Assembly: GCF_000260415.1 (NCBI RefSeq)
Contig: NZ_BACP01000064.1
Coordinates: 1-51,062, forward strand
Source: Liquorilactobacillus mali KCTC 3596 = DSM 20444
GTDB taxonomy: Bacteria; Bacillota; Bacilli; Lactobacillales; Lactobacillaceae
DNA length: 51,062 bases
Direction of reading: 5' to 3'
Position 1 is the first letter of the stretch; each line of letters starts with the position of its first letter. This document shows positions 16,515 through 23,912 of this stretch, piece after piece. Below the pieces are notes generated by a model that had not been told where the DNA came from, made no database searches, and was given only the letters and a program-made list of their open reading frames with translations. The translations under genes and the position numbers were made by a program.

Positions 16515-16991
16515 TTGAAATCGTTAGCTGAAATTAATAAAAAGGGTAGTTATATTATCACAGAAATCTTAGGAAACAAGAAATTAGTGAGACGGCTTAA
16601 TGAAATTGGAATTGTGAACAACGAAACAATTACTTTGCTAAGTGGAACTAGTGAAACTGGTAAAGTAATTGTTTTAAAGGGACAGAGACTGGCAATAAAC
16701 TCTTTACTTGCTGGTAATCTTCTAGTAATCAGTGCTGATGAGCAAAGAGATGATGACCTGAAAAGACTGTCTCACTTGAATGTGGGCGATAAGGGAATTG
16801 CCATTAAGATTAATGGTTCTCGTCCTTTAAGGAAAAGATTGTTAGATATGGGATTAACGGGTCATACCTTAATTAAGGTATGTCAAGTTGCTCCATTGGG
16901 TGATCCTATAGAGATTGAGTTACGTGGGTATAAGCTGAGTCTACGTAAAGAGGAAGCTGATTATGTGGTTGTTAGGAGTGTTGATGAATGA
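16515..16991 (+). CDS. feoA: FeoA-type protein with two FeoA domains
   Basis: Cytosolic SH3-like partner of the ferrous iron transporter FeoB. At 158 residues it is twice the normal FeoA length. Two FeoA domains are visible: residues about 1-72 (with LVRRLNEIGIVNNETITLL) and about 82-155 (with RPLRKRLLDMGLTGHTLIKV and the typical GDPIEIELRGYKLSLRKEEA). The first lacks the GDPI-type signature, so it is more diverged. The start is a TTG eight bases after AGGTGG. The stop overlaps the feoB start by four bases. Confidence 0.88.
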   Translation: MKSLAEINKKGSYIITEILGNKKLVRRLNEIGIVNNETITLLSGTSETGKVIVLKGQRLAINSLLAGNLLVISADEQRDDDLKRLSHLNVGDKGIAIKINGSRPLRKRLLDMGLTGHTLIKVCQVAPLGDPIEIELRGYKLSLRKEEADYVVVRSVDE

Positions 16992-19111
16992 AAAGTGTTG
17001 CTTTAGTGGGAAATCCGAACAGTGGAAAAACTACTCTTTTTAATTTACTTACGGGTTCAAACCAAACAATTGGTAATTGGCCAGGCGTTACAGTTGAAAA
17101 AAAATCTGGTAAATTGAAAACGAATGCTAACATTACTATTCAGGACTTACCAGGTACATATTCTTTGTCACCATACAGTATCGAAGAAAGGGTTACTCGC
17201 AACTTTATAATAAGTCAACAGCCGGATTTGGTTGTGGATGTAGTTGACTCAACGAATCTTGAAAGAAATCTTTATTTAACATTGCAATTGATGGAGACTG
17301 GTACTCCTTTGGTACTGGCAATGAATATGATGGATATTGCTGAGAAATCAGGCAAGAAGATAAACATCAGCAAGCTTTCTTATCTTTTGTCGATAAAAGT
17401 TGTATGGATAAGTGCGTTAAAAAAGAGAAATATTCATAAATTAGAAAAAGAAATCGAAAGTAATCAACCGGAATACACATACCCAGAGTATGATGAAAGG
17501 CTCGAGAGTGCCTTGAATATGATTCAAGATACAATTAGAGATGTTGTTCCAGCAGATAGTTTGCGTTGGTATGCGATTAAACTTTTTGAGTGTGATGAAC
17601 AAATCAATAATGAACTCCAACTTAGTGAAAAAAAGAAAAATGAAATTACGGAAATAATAGCAACGGCTGAAGAAATATTCGGTGAAAGTAGTGATAGTAT
17701 AATTGTTAATGCCCGCTATGATTTTATTTCGAAAATAATTGAAATGGCAGTGATCTCTACTGATGATTTTAAGGCAAGTTTAAGTGATAAGCTGGACATA
17801 ATCTTAACTAACCGTTTTTTTGCATTACCCATTTTTGTTATGGTAATGTGGTTGATTTATTATTTGTCTATCCAAACGATTGGTACCATGGGATCGGATT
17901 GGGTCAATGATGTACTTTTTGGGGAGTGGATTCCTAATTATGCAACGTCTGTTTTAAAGAGTTTACAAGTAGCCGGTTGGATGCAGGGGCTCATAGTTGA
18001 TGGAATAATTAATGGTATGGGTTCGATTTTGGGATTTGTTCCACAGATAATGATGTTATTTTTGTGCCTTGGTATTTTGGAAGATTGCGGATACATGGCA
18101 AGAATCGCATTTGTGATGGATCGTATTTTTCATAAATTTAATTTGTCGGGGAAGTCATTTATTCCAATGTTGATTTCTACGGGATGTGGTGTGCCAGGGA
18201 TAATGGCAACGCGGACGATTGAAAACGAGAAAGATCGCAAAATGACAATTATGCTTACGACTTTTATGCCTTGTTCGGCAAAATTGACCGTTATTGCACT
18301 TATTTCAGGAACTTTTTTCCCAAATGAAAGTTGGGTTGCACCTTCCGCATATTTTATGGGGATGCTTGCGGTCGTTGGATCGGGTATTTTTTTGAAAAAG
18401 ACCAAGCTATTTTCTGGACCGCCACTGCCATTTGTGATGGAATTACCTGCTTACCATTTTCCTAGAGCTGCAAATGTCTTAAATCAGGTGATTAATAGAG
18501 CAAATGGATTTATCAAAAAAGCAGGTACAATTATTTTTGCTTCATGTGTCATGATTTGGTTTCTTTCGAATTTTAATTTTAAATTGCAAGTTGTTTCTCA
18601 GTCAAAAAGTATGCTAAAATTTTTTGGTACAATTTTATCCCCATTATTTGCTCCATTAGGTTTTGGGGATTGGAGGGCGACCGTTGCTGTTTTGGCTGGA
18701 TTAATTGCAAAAGAAAATTGTGTTGGAACACTAAGAATAGCATTTGGCGGCGGAACAGCAACCGCATTTACAGAATCATTGAGAGGCACTTATTCGGCAA
18801 TGGCTGGATACTCTTTTTTAGCATTTAATTTACTTTGTGCTCCATGTTTTGCAGCTATTGGTACGATGTATAAAGAATATGGTGATGCAAAGTGGACGTT
18901 GAAAGCTGTGGGATACCAGACGTCAGTTGCATACTTAGTAGCTTTATTGATATTCCAGTCTTATCGCTCAATCAATAATGATAGCTGGCAGGCAATTGCT
19001 GTAGTTTTAATGGTGACCGCAATTTTTGCGTATTGCCTAGTGATTAAAAAGGATAAAGAGGAGCAGATGTTTGAAGTTCAAGAAGAGATGAAAGGAAGTA
19101 CGATAGTATGA
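16988..19111 (+). CDS. feoB: Ferrous iron transporter FeoB
   Basis: GTP-binding membrane transporter for Fe2+, 707 residues. The N-terminal G domain has G1 GNPNSGKTT, G3 DLPGTYSL and G4 NMMD; a helical regulatory domain follows to about residue 255. The membrane part has the two Gate motifs with conserved cysteines: STGCGVPGIMATR, then FMPCSAKL, and later LLCAPCFAAIGT. Length is normal. It is translationally coupled at both ends: ATGA overlap with feoA and ATGA overlap with the small Cys-rich gene. Uptake under anaerobic or low-pH conditions is inferred from the family. Confidence 0.96.
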   Translation: MKSVALVGNPNSGKTTLFNLLTGSNQTIGNWPGVTVEKKSGKLKTNANITIQDLPGTYSLSPYSIEERVTRNFIISQQPDLVVDVVDSTNLERNLYLTLQLMETGTPLVLAMNMMDIAEKSGKKINISKLSYLLSIKVVWISALKKRNIHKLEKEIESNQPEYTYPEYDERLESALNMIQDTIRDVVPADSLRWYAIKLFECDEQINNELQLSEKKKNEITEIIATAEEIFGESSDSIIVNARYDFISKIIEMAVISTDDFKASLSDKLDIILTNRFFALPIFVMVMWLIYYLSIQTIGTMGSDWVNDVLFGEWIPNYATSVLKSLQVAGWMQGLIVDGIINGMGSILGFVPQIMMLFLCLGILEDCGYMARIAFVMDRIFHKFNLSGKSFIPMLISTGCGVPGIMATRTIENEKDRKMTIMLTTFMPCSAKLTVIALISGTFFPNESWVAPSAYFMGMLAVVGSGIFLKKTKLFSGPPLPFVMELPAYHFPRAANVLNQVINRANGFIKKAGTIIFASCVMIWFLSNFNFKLQVVSQSKSMLKFFGTILSPLFAPLGFGDWRATVAVLAGLIAKENCVGTLRIAFGGGTATAFTESLRGTYSAMAGYSFLAFNLLCAPCFAAIGTMYKEYGDAKWTLKAVGYQTSVAYLVALLIFQSYRSINNDSWQAIAVVLMVTAIFAYCLVIKKDKEEQMFEVQEEMKGSTIV

Positions 19112-19263
19112 TTGCTACAATTGTTTTAGCATTAGTAATTTTTTCAGCATTCGCTTATGTTGTATATTCACGTTTTTTGAAAAAGGGAAGCAGTGGCTGT
19201 CATGATTGTGAAGACGTAGGTTGTCCGCTTGTGGATACTCACAAAATAAGGAAGAATCATTGA
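19108..19263 (+). CDS. FeoB-associated Cys-rich membrane protein
   Basis: A 51-residue protein whose ATG overlaps the feoB stop by four bases (ATGA). The N-terminal 20 residues form one membrane helix (MIATIVLALVIFSAFAYVVY), then comes a short basic stretch and the motif CHDCEDVGCPLV with three cysteines, ending in HKIRKNH. This is the layout of the FeoB-associated Cys-rich membrane protein family found after feoB in Firmicutes; a role in iron handling next to FeoB, like a FeoC stand-in, is inferred. It is easily missed because of its size. Confidence 0.82.
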   Translation: MIATIVLALVIFSAFAYVVYSRFLKKGSSGCHDCEDVGCPLVDTHKIRKNH

Positions 19264-19336
19264 GGAAGTCTTAATTAATGAAAGAATGATATGTAAGGGG
19301 AAACCTTTTGTGAAAACTTTCAAATATTAATTAGAA

Positions 19337-19364
19337 TTGTCATGAAAATGTGTTAGAATATAGA
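19337..19364 (+). promoter_or_regulatory. Probable fba promoter
   Basis: TTGTCA at 19337-19342, a 16-base spacer and TATAGA at 19359-19364 precede the aldolase gene by 38 bases. Both hexamers deviate from consensus by one or two bases. A TAGAAT at 19354 is an alternative -10. Confidence 0.5.
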
Positions 19365-19402
19365 CGTACTCAAAAGAGTAATATAATTTAGGAGGCTGTT
19401 TT

Positions 19403-20266
19403 ATGTCAATCGTAAACGGTAAGGGAATCTTTGACGCTGCTCGCTCAGGTCACTATGCAGTCGGAGCATTCAACACAAATAACTTGGAATGGACTCGCGC
19501 AATTCTTGCTGCTGCGCAAGAAACAAACACACCAATTCTTATTCAAACATCAATGGGTGCTGCAAAATACATGGGTGGTTATGAATTATGTCTTAACTTG
19601 GTACAACAAACTGTTAAGTCAATGGGAATTACTGTTCCTGTTATAATGCATCTGGATCATGGTAACTACGAAGCTGCTAAGGAATGTATCGAAGTAGGTT
19701 ATACTTCCGTAATGTTCGATGGTCATGATCTTCCATTTGAAGAAAACTTAGAAAAGACTAAAGAAATTGTTGCTTTAGCACATGCTAAGAATATCACAGT
19801 TGAAGCAGAGGTTGGTTCAATTGGTGGTGAAGAAGACGGTATCATCGGTGAAGGTGAATTAGCTGATGTTGAAGAAGCTAAGAAGATTGCTGCAACAGGT
19901 GTTGATTATCTTGCATGTGGTATTGGTAACATTCATGGTAAATATCCAGCAAACTGGAAGGGACTTCACTTCGATCGTTTGAAGGAACTTGCAGCTGAAA
20001 TCGCAACACCACTTGTATTGCATGGTGGTTCAGGTATTCCTAAGGAACAAATCCAAAAAGCTATTTCATTGGGAGTTTCAAAGGTTAATGTTAATACAGA
20101 ATGTCAATTAGCATTTGCTGATGCAACTCGTAAATACATCGAAGCTGGGAAAGATCTTGAAGGCAAGGGCTATGATCCTCGTAAGTTACTTGCTCCTGGG
20201 ACACAAGCTATTACAGATATTGTTAAGGAACGTATCGATTGGTTCGGTACACCAGAAGTTAAATAA
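19403..20266 (+). CDS. fba: Class II fructose-1,6-bisphosphate aldolase
   Basis: Zinc-dependent aldolase that splits fructose-1,6-bisphosphate into glyceraldehyde-3-phosphate and dihydroxyacetone phosphate in glycolysis. It has 287 residues, typical of the Gram-positive FbaA type. Zinc ligands and substrate residues lie in MHLDHGNYEAA, ACGIGNIHGKYP and LHGGSGIPKEQI; the phosphate-binding VNVNTECQLA block follows. Codons are markedly biased to the preferred set compared with neighbours, as expected for a highly expressed gene. It has a perfect AGGAGG, and is monocistronic with its own promoter and terminator. Confidence 0.97.
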   Translation: MSIVNGKGIFDAARSGHYAVGAFNTNNLEWTRAILAAAQETNTPILIQTSMGAAKYMGGYELCLNLVQQTVKSMGITVPVIMHLDHGNYEAAKECIEVGYTSVMFDGHDLPFEENLEKTKEIVALAHAKNITVEAEVGSIGGEEDGIIGEGELADVEEAKKIAATGVDYLACGIGNIHGKYPANWKGLHFDRLKELAAEIATPLVLHGGSGIPKEQIQKAISLGVSKVNVNTECQLAFADATRKYIEAGKDLEGKGYDPRKLLAPGTQAITDIVKERIDWFGTPEVK

Positions 20267-20268
20267 TT

Positions 20269-20309
20269 TAGTAAAAAAACAACCTTCAACGGTTGTTTTT
20301 TTTTACTAA
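20269..20309. terminator. fba terminator
   Basis: A simple, strong hairpin: AACAACC (20278-20284) and GGTTGTT (20291-20297) around a six-base loop, with A-run and T-run outside extending the pairing. It serves fba and possibly the convergent DUF1836 gene. Confidence 0.9.
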
Positions 20310-20408
20310 AATTAATGAAATATAAAGATTTGTGAACAATAACATAAATACATAGTAATAATTAGTAGAATTAGGATACACTTAAAAAAAATAATTCTTG
20401 GATAAGTG

Positions 20409-20930
20409 TTACTTATTTTTCGAGATTCTTTGTAAGTTTACAAGTTTCTCACCAATCATCTTATATATAATTGCATGGACTGCAAATTGTTCAGTTAATT
20501 GAATCATATTTTCATTTAATGGTAGTGAGTTAACTTGAGGAGAATTTGTTAGACTAACTCTGGACAGAGCGCGATTAAAAAGGTTAGCAAAATAGTCGTA
20601 TGAGTCTGTGACCGAGACATCCTTGATAGATTGTTTTATGCCACTTCGAATAGTTTCAAGGGGGAAAATTGATTTTAACAGACTGATTACAACCAATTCA
20701 GCAACATTTGTAGTTGTATATTTTTTTTTACTCGGTCGCTCCATCAATCCTTTTTTAACATAACTGTTAATCATTGAGGCAGTTATTTTTGTATCAATGA
20801 GATTTTCCAGATAACGATTCCCTAAATTTACAAGTTGGTCCATGTACAAGTCAAAGTCGGGAAATTCATTCCAGAGAGGAAGTCTTTCCTTACTAAAATC
20901 AGTTAACCATTTCTCAAATTCATTATGCAT
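20409..20930 (-). CDS. DUF1836 domain protein
   Basis: A 173-residue soluble protein of the DUF1836 family (B. subtilis YkrK type). The segment ITASMINSYVKKGLMERPSKKKYTTTNVAELVVI looks like a MerR-like winged helix-turn-helix, so DNA binding is plausible but unproven. ATG 20930 has AGAGG eight bases upstream and is preferred to an upstream in-frame start at 20951. It is convergent with fba and divergent from the hemolysin III gene. A regulatory target cannot be named. Confidence 0.75.
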   Translation of the reverse strand: MHNEFEKWLTDFSKERLPLWNEFPDFDLYMDQLVNLGNRYLENLIDTKITASMINSYVKKGLMERPSKKKYTTTNVAELVVISLLKSIFPLETIRSGIKQSIKDVSVTDSYDYFANLFNRALSRVSLTNSPQVNSLPLNENMIQLTEQFAVHAIIYKMIGEKLVNLQRISKNK

Positions 20931-21078
20931 TAAAAAAACCTCTTTCACCAATTAGATATTTCAAGTATAGCATATGCGCTTATCTAAATCTAAAATTAAA
21001 TTTTCATTTTTATGTTACCTAGACTTGAAATCTATGTTATATTAACTATACAACTACTTGATGTAAGGAGAGATAAGG

Positions 21079-21711
21079 ATGAACACAAAGGAAAGATTAT
21101 TAAATGAAATCTGGAGTAGTATTACTCATGGGATAGGAGTTACGCTTAGTATAGCTGCTTTTGTCTTGCTAATAATTAAAGGTGTTACAGAACATAGTGG
21201 GGTAGTTATGACTTCATTTTTAATATATGGTATCTCGTTAATAACTTTATATACATCATCAACACTATTCCATTCGCTGTATTTTACAGGGGCAAAAACT
21301 TTTTTTCAGGTGATGGATCATTGTAGTATCTTTATATTGATTGCAGGGACATACACACCCTATTGCCTATTAGCAATTAAGGGTACTCAAGGTATCTGGA
21401 TGCTAGCCATTATCTGGGTGTTAACAGTGCTTGGAATCTTATTTCATTTGTTTATACACAATGATAGGCTTCAATGGATTGAAACAGTAACGTATGTCTT
21501 GATGGGATGGCTATGTTTGCTGGGGGCAAAGAGTTTGTTTCTTTCACTTGGAAAAGTCGGGTTTGCTCTTTTATTGATAGGTGGGCTGATGTTTACTTTT
21601 GGAGCGGGTATTTACAGTATTAAGGGTGTAAAGTATGTACATGTTTACTGGCACATTTTTGTAATGCTTGGTTCAATTTCCATGTTTTTTTCTATTTATC
21701 TTTTCTTATAA
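21079..21711 (+). CDS. trhA: Hemolysin III / TrhA family membrane protein
   Basis: A seven-helix membrane protein of the PAQR/hemolysin III family, 210 residues. Signature residues: EIWSSITHGIG at the N-terminus, SSTLFHS, the metal-site-like DHCSIFILIAGTYTP and a C-terminal HVYWHIFVMLG. The conserved His/Asp set corresponds to the zinc site of PAQR proteins. In several bacteria such proteins affect membrane lipid homeostasis; the old hemolysin name rests on one assay and should not be taken as toxin evidence. The start has AAGGAGAGATAAGG upstream; it is monocistronic. Confidence 0.9.
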   Translation: MNTKERLLNEIWSSITHGIGVTLSIAAFVLLIIKGVTEHSGVVMTSFLIYGISLITLYTSSTLFHSLYFTGAKTFFQVMDHCSIFILIAGTYTPYCLLAIKGTQGIWMLAIIWVLTVLGILFHLFIHNDRLQWIETVTYVLMGWLCLLGAKSLFLSLGKVGFALLLIGGLMFTFGAGIYSIKGVKYVHVYWHIFVMLGSISMFFSIYLFL

Positions 21712-21753
21712 GTATAAAAAGCTAATGGGATAGTTTAAACTGGATTAATGTAT

Positions 21754-21759
21754 TATAAT
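21754..21759 (+). promoter_or_regulatory. -10 element very close to the rnhA start
   Basis: A perfect TATAAT ends only ten bases before the first possible start codon (GTG at 21770). The predicted transcript start near 21766 would leave a leader of about four bases. The -35 is weak. Confidence 0.5.
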
Positions 21760-21769
21760 CAGTTACAAA

Positions 21770-22474
21770 GTGAGGATGATTAAAATCGCATTTAAGTATT
21801 ATGTTGTGTCTCAGGGTAGAAAACCTGGAATATATAAGTCCTGGTCTGAATGTCAAGTACAAGTTCAAGGCTATCAGCAAGCAAGGTTCAAGGGCTTCAA
21901 TGATTTTGGAGAAGCGAAAGCATGGTTAGGTAATCCAAATAAGTTTATCCAAAAAACATCAAATCAGATGAATAATAGTTCGAGTCTAGAGAAACAGGCC
22001 GAGATAATCCTATGGACCGATGGGGGTTCACGCAATAATGGTAATAAAAAAGGGCAACATGTAAAAAAAGACGATAAAGCAGCATGGGCGTTCTTATTCA
22101 TCAATAATAATGAGAATTTCTCACAGTCTGCAGGTGAGTATGGTGCTACAAATAATCGAATGGAGATCATGGCACTTCTTATGGCATTAAAAGAACTAGA
22201 AAGGCAAAGCCTAAACAACAATCGAATACTGGCGATTCTTGATTCTAGATATGTCCTTGATGCGGTTAATAAGAATTGGTTGTCTAATTGGAAAAGACGT
22301 GGTTGGAAAACATCAGCTGGAAAACAGGTAGCTAATCAAGAACTTTGGCAAGAGCTAGCAATTCAGCTTAATAAGTTTCCCAATATTAGTTTTAGTTGGA
22401 CTAAGGGACATTTGAATAACAAGGGAAATATATTTGTCGATGAGTTGTTGAACAAGACGATGGACAAGATGTAA
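21770..22474 (+). CDS. rnhA: Ribonuclease H with N-terminal hybrid-binding domain
   Basis: RNase HI-type enzyme of 234 residues that cuts RNA in RNA-DNA hybrids. The N-terminal domain (KYYVVSQGRKPGIYKSW to FGEAKAWLG) is the caulimovirus viroplasmin-like hybrid-binding domain of eukaryotic-type RNases H. The catalytic domain (about residues 82-232) has the D-E-D-D set: WTDGGSRNNG, NRMEIMALL, ILDSRYV and the final Asp in NIFVDELLN. The start is uncertain: GTG 21770 and ATG 21776 lack a correctly spaced ribosome site, while GAGG at 21772 would fit an ATC/ATT start, or the mRNA is nearly leaderless. Confidence 0.9.
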   Translation: MRMIKIAFKYYVVSQGRKPGIYKSWSECQVQVQGYQQARFKGFNDFGEAKAWLGNPNKFIQKTSNQMNNSSSLEKQAEIILWTDGGSRNNGNKKGQHVKKDDKAAWAFLFINNNENFSQSAGEYGATNNRMEIMALLMALKELERQSLNNNRILAILDSRYVLDAVNKNWLSNWKRRGWKTSAGKQVANQELWQELAIQLNKFPNISFSWTKGHLNNKGNIFVDELLNKTMDKM

Positions 22475-22488
22475 TGGAGGTGGCTGGC

Positions 22489-23166
22489 TTGAAAACATTA
22501 GTGGTTGTTGCACATCCGGAGATTAAGGATTCCAGTACACAACAATTTTTAAAGGAAGCCGCAGAGTTACAGCAAAATGCTACATGGTTAGAGCTGAATA
22601 ATGAGACTCTGAATGAAGTCACTAAAAATAGAGAATTGTTACGGTCAAATCAGCGAATTATCCTGCAGTTTCCATTGCTTTGGTATAGCGCACCAGGAAT
22701 ATTATTTGAGTGGCTGAGATTGACTTTACAACAAGATGACAAGGTATGGCTAAGTGGTAAAGAACTTGGAATCGTCGTAAATATTGGTCAATCTGAAGAA
22801 GCATACCGATTAGGTGGAAGTGTGGGATATTCTCTTTCAAGCTTACTTAGCCCAATCGGCTCATTGGCAAACAACTTGGGATTGAGATTAATTCCATATT
22901 TTGTAATCGAAAAGTTTGTGTACCAGACCGAAGCGGCTAGGAAAAGATTGTTGGTTGATTATTTACAGTATCTTGAGTTAAATCAACCTACTAATTTTGA
23001 GGAAAGGCAAGACTGGGCAATTAAATTTTTAAAAGAAATAAGAGCTAAGGAAGATAATCCTAAAATAAAATTAATACTTAATACTTTTATTGAACAGAAA
23101 GAGAGATTGTCCGAACTAAAAGATGAAATTAACTTGATGAGGAAAGTTGATGACAATGAATACTAG
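22489..23166 (+). CDS. Flavodoxin-like NAD(P)H oxidoreductase (KefF/MdaB type)
   Basis: A 225-residue flavoprotein of the NAD(P)H dehydrogenase (quinone) fold. The N-terminus KTLVVVAHPEIKDSSTQ is the FMN phosphate-binding strand and loop; FPLLWYSAPGILFEWL is the family signature around the flavin. The C-terminal 50 residues are a charged helical extension. The start TTG at 22489 stands eight bases after GGAGG; the ATG at 22474 overlaps the rnhA stop and lies before the ribosome site, so TTG is preferred. It sits in a tight run rnhA - this gene - 60-residue gene - universal stress gene, suggesting a co-transcribed redox/stress group. Confidence 0.82.
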   Translation: MKTLVVVAHPEIKDSSTQQFLKEAAELQQNATWLELNNETLNEVTKNRELLRSNQRIILQFPLLWYSAPGILFEWLRLTLQQDDKVWLSGKELGIVVNIGQSEEAYRLGGSVGYSLSSLLSPIGSLANNLGLRLIPYFVIEKFVYQTEAARKRLLVDYLQYLELNQPTNFEERQDWAIKFLKEIRAKEDNPKIKLILNTFIEQKERLSELKDEINLMRKVDDNEY

Positions 23167-23332
23167 CGAATGGTTAGTGGCCGAAGCGGCTGGATTGGCT
23201 AAAAAAGAAAAGGATTATAAAAAGCGAGCTTTTTTTGAATATTTAGCTGAATTGTGTGGAGAACAAGGAAAGAGAATTGAACAAGCGGAAAGCGAATTAG
23301 ATGGACGATTGTGGAATCCACAAAAATGGTAA
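23150..23332 (+). CDS. Hypothetical small protein, 60 residues
   Basis: A short, charged, helical protein (MTMNTSEWLVAEAAGLAKKE at the N-terminus, ending in DGRLWNPQKW). It overlaps the preceding oxidoreductase gene by 17 bases and has GAGG seven bases before its ATG, within the upstream coding region. No membrane segment and no recognised family. Placement with ribosome site between two translated genes makes expression likely; function unknown. Confidence 0.6.
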   Translation: MTMNTSEWLVAEAAGLAKKEKDYKKRAFFEYLAELCGEQGKRIEQAESELDGRLWNPQKW

Positions 23333-23351
23333 AATGAAGGGAAGCGGCAAT

Positions 23352-23837
23352 ATGGCAGTAGATGAAAAAGCTTTACAATTTGAAATAGAGGATAAGCCGT
23401 TTGCAAGAGTTCTGGTGGCTGTTGATCAAGATGACTCTAGTTCTTCAATTAGAGCGTTTCAGTTTGCGGTCACACTTGCATTCAGAAACCATGCAAAATT
23501 GGGGATAGTCTCAATACTTGAATTAGAGGATATAAATGTTTTTGAAGCACTTAGTCCTGAAAAGCGCAATAAAATTAGCGATACTTTACTTGCTGATGTT
23601 GAAGTATATGTCAAAATAGCAAAGAAACACGGCGTTGAAGATGTTGAGGGGTTTGTAGCAGAGGGGAAACCAGCGCCTACAATTATTTCCGATATTATAC
23701 CGACTTTTGAACCGGATGTATTGATTTGTGGTTCAAAAACAAAGCATGTAAGTAGTCGTAAGAAAATCTTTATCGGTTCTCAAGCTAGTTATTTGGCACA
23801 GAATTCTCCATGTTCAGTTTTAGTAATACGTAAATAA
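23352..23837 (+). CDS. Universal stress protein (UspA family)
   Basis: A cytosolic alpha/beta protein of about 161 residues. Residues FARVLVAVDQDDSSSSIRAFQFAV form the first strand and helix; the C-terminal half has ICGSKTKHVSSRKKIFIGSQASYLAQNSPCSVLVIRK-type architecture, in which the nucleotide loop G-x2-G-x9-GS is only partly kept. ATP binding is therefore uncertain. ATG 23352 is chosen; an ATG at 23334 is possible. It is downstream of and close to the small 60-residue gene. It probably helps in stress survival, as inferred from the family. Confidence 0.85.
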   Translation: MAVDEKALQFEIEDKPFARVLVAVDQDDSSSSIRAFQFAVTLAFRNHAKLGIVSILELEDINVFEALSPEKRNKISDTLLADVEVYVKIAKKHGVEDVEGFVAEGKPAPTIISDIIPTFEPDVLICGSKTKHVSSRKKIFIGSQASYLAQNSPCSVLVIRK

Positions 23838-23912
23838 CATATTTTAATTTGCAAAAGAGTTATATCTGAAGTTCTTTTATGTTATCCTATGAGTTAAATT
23901 AATTAATATGAG

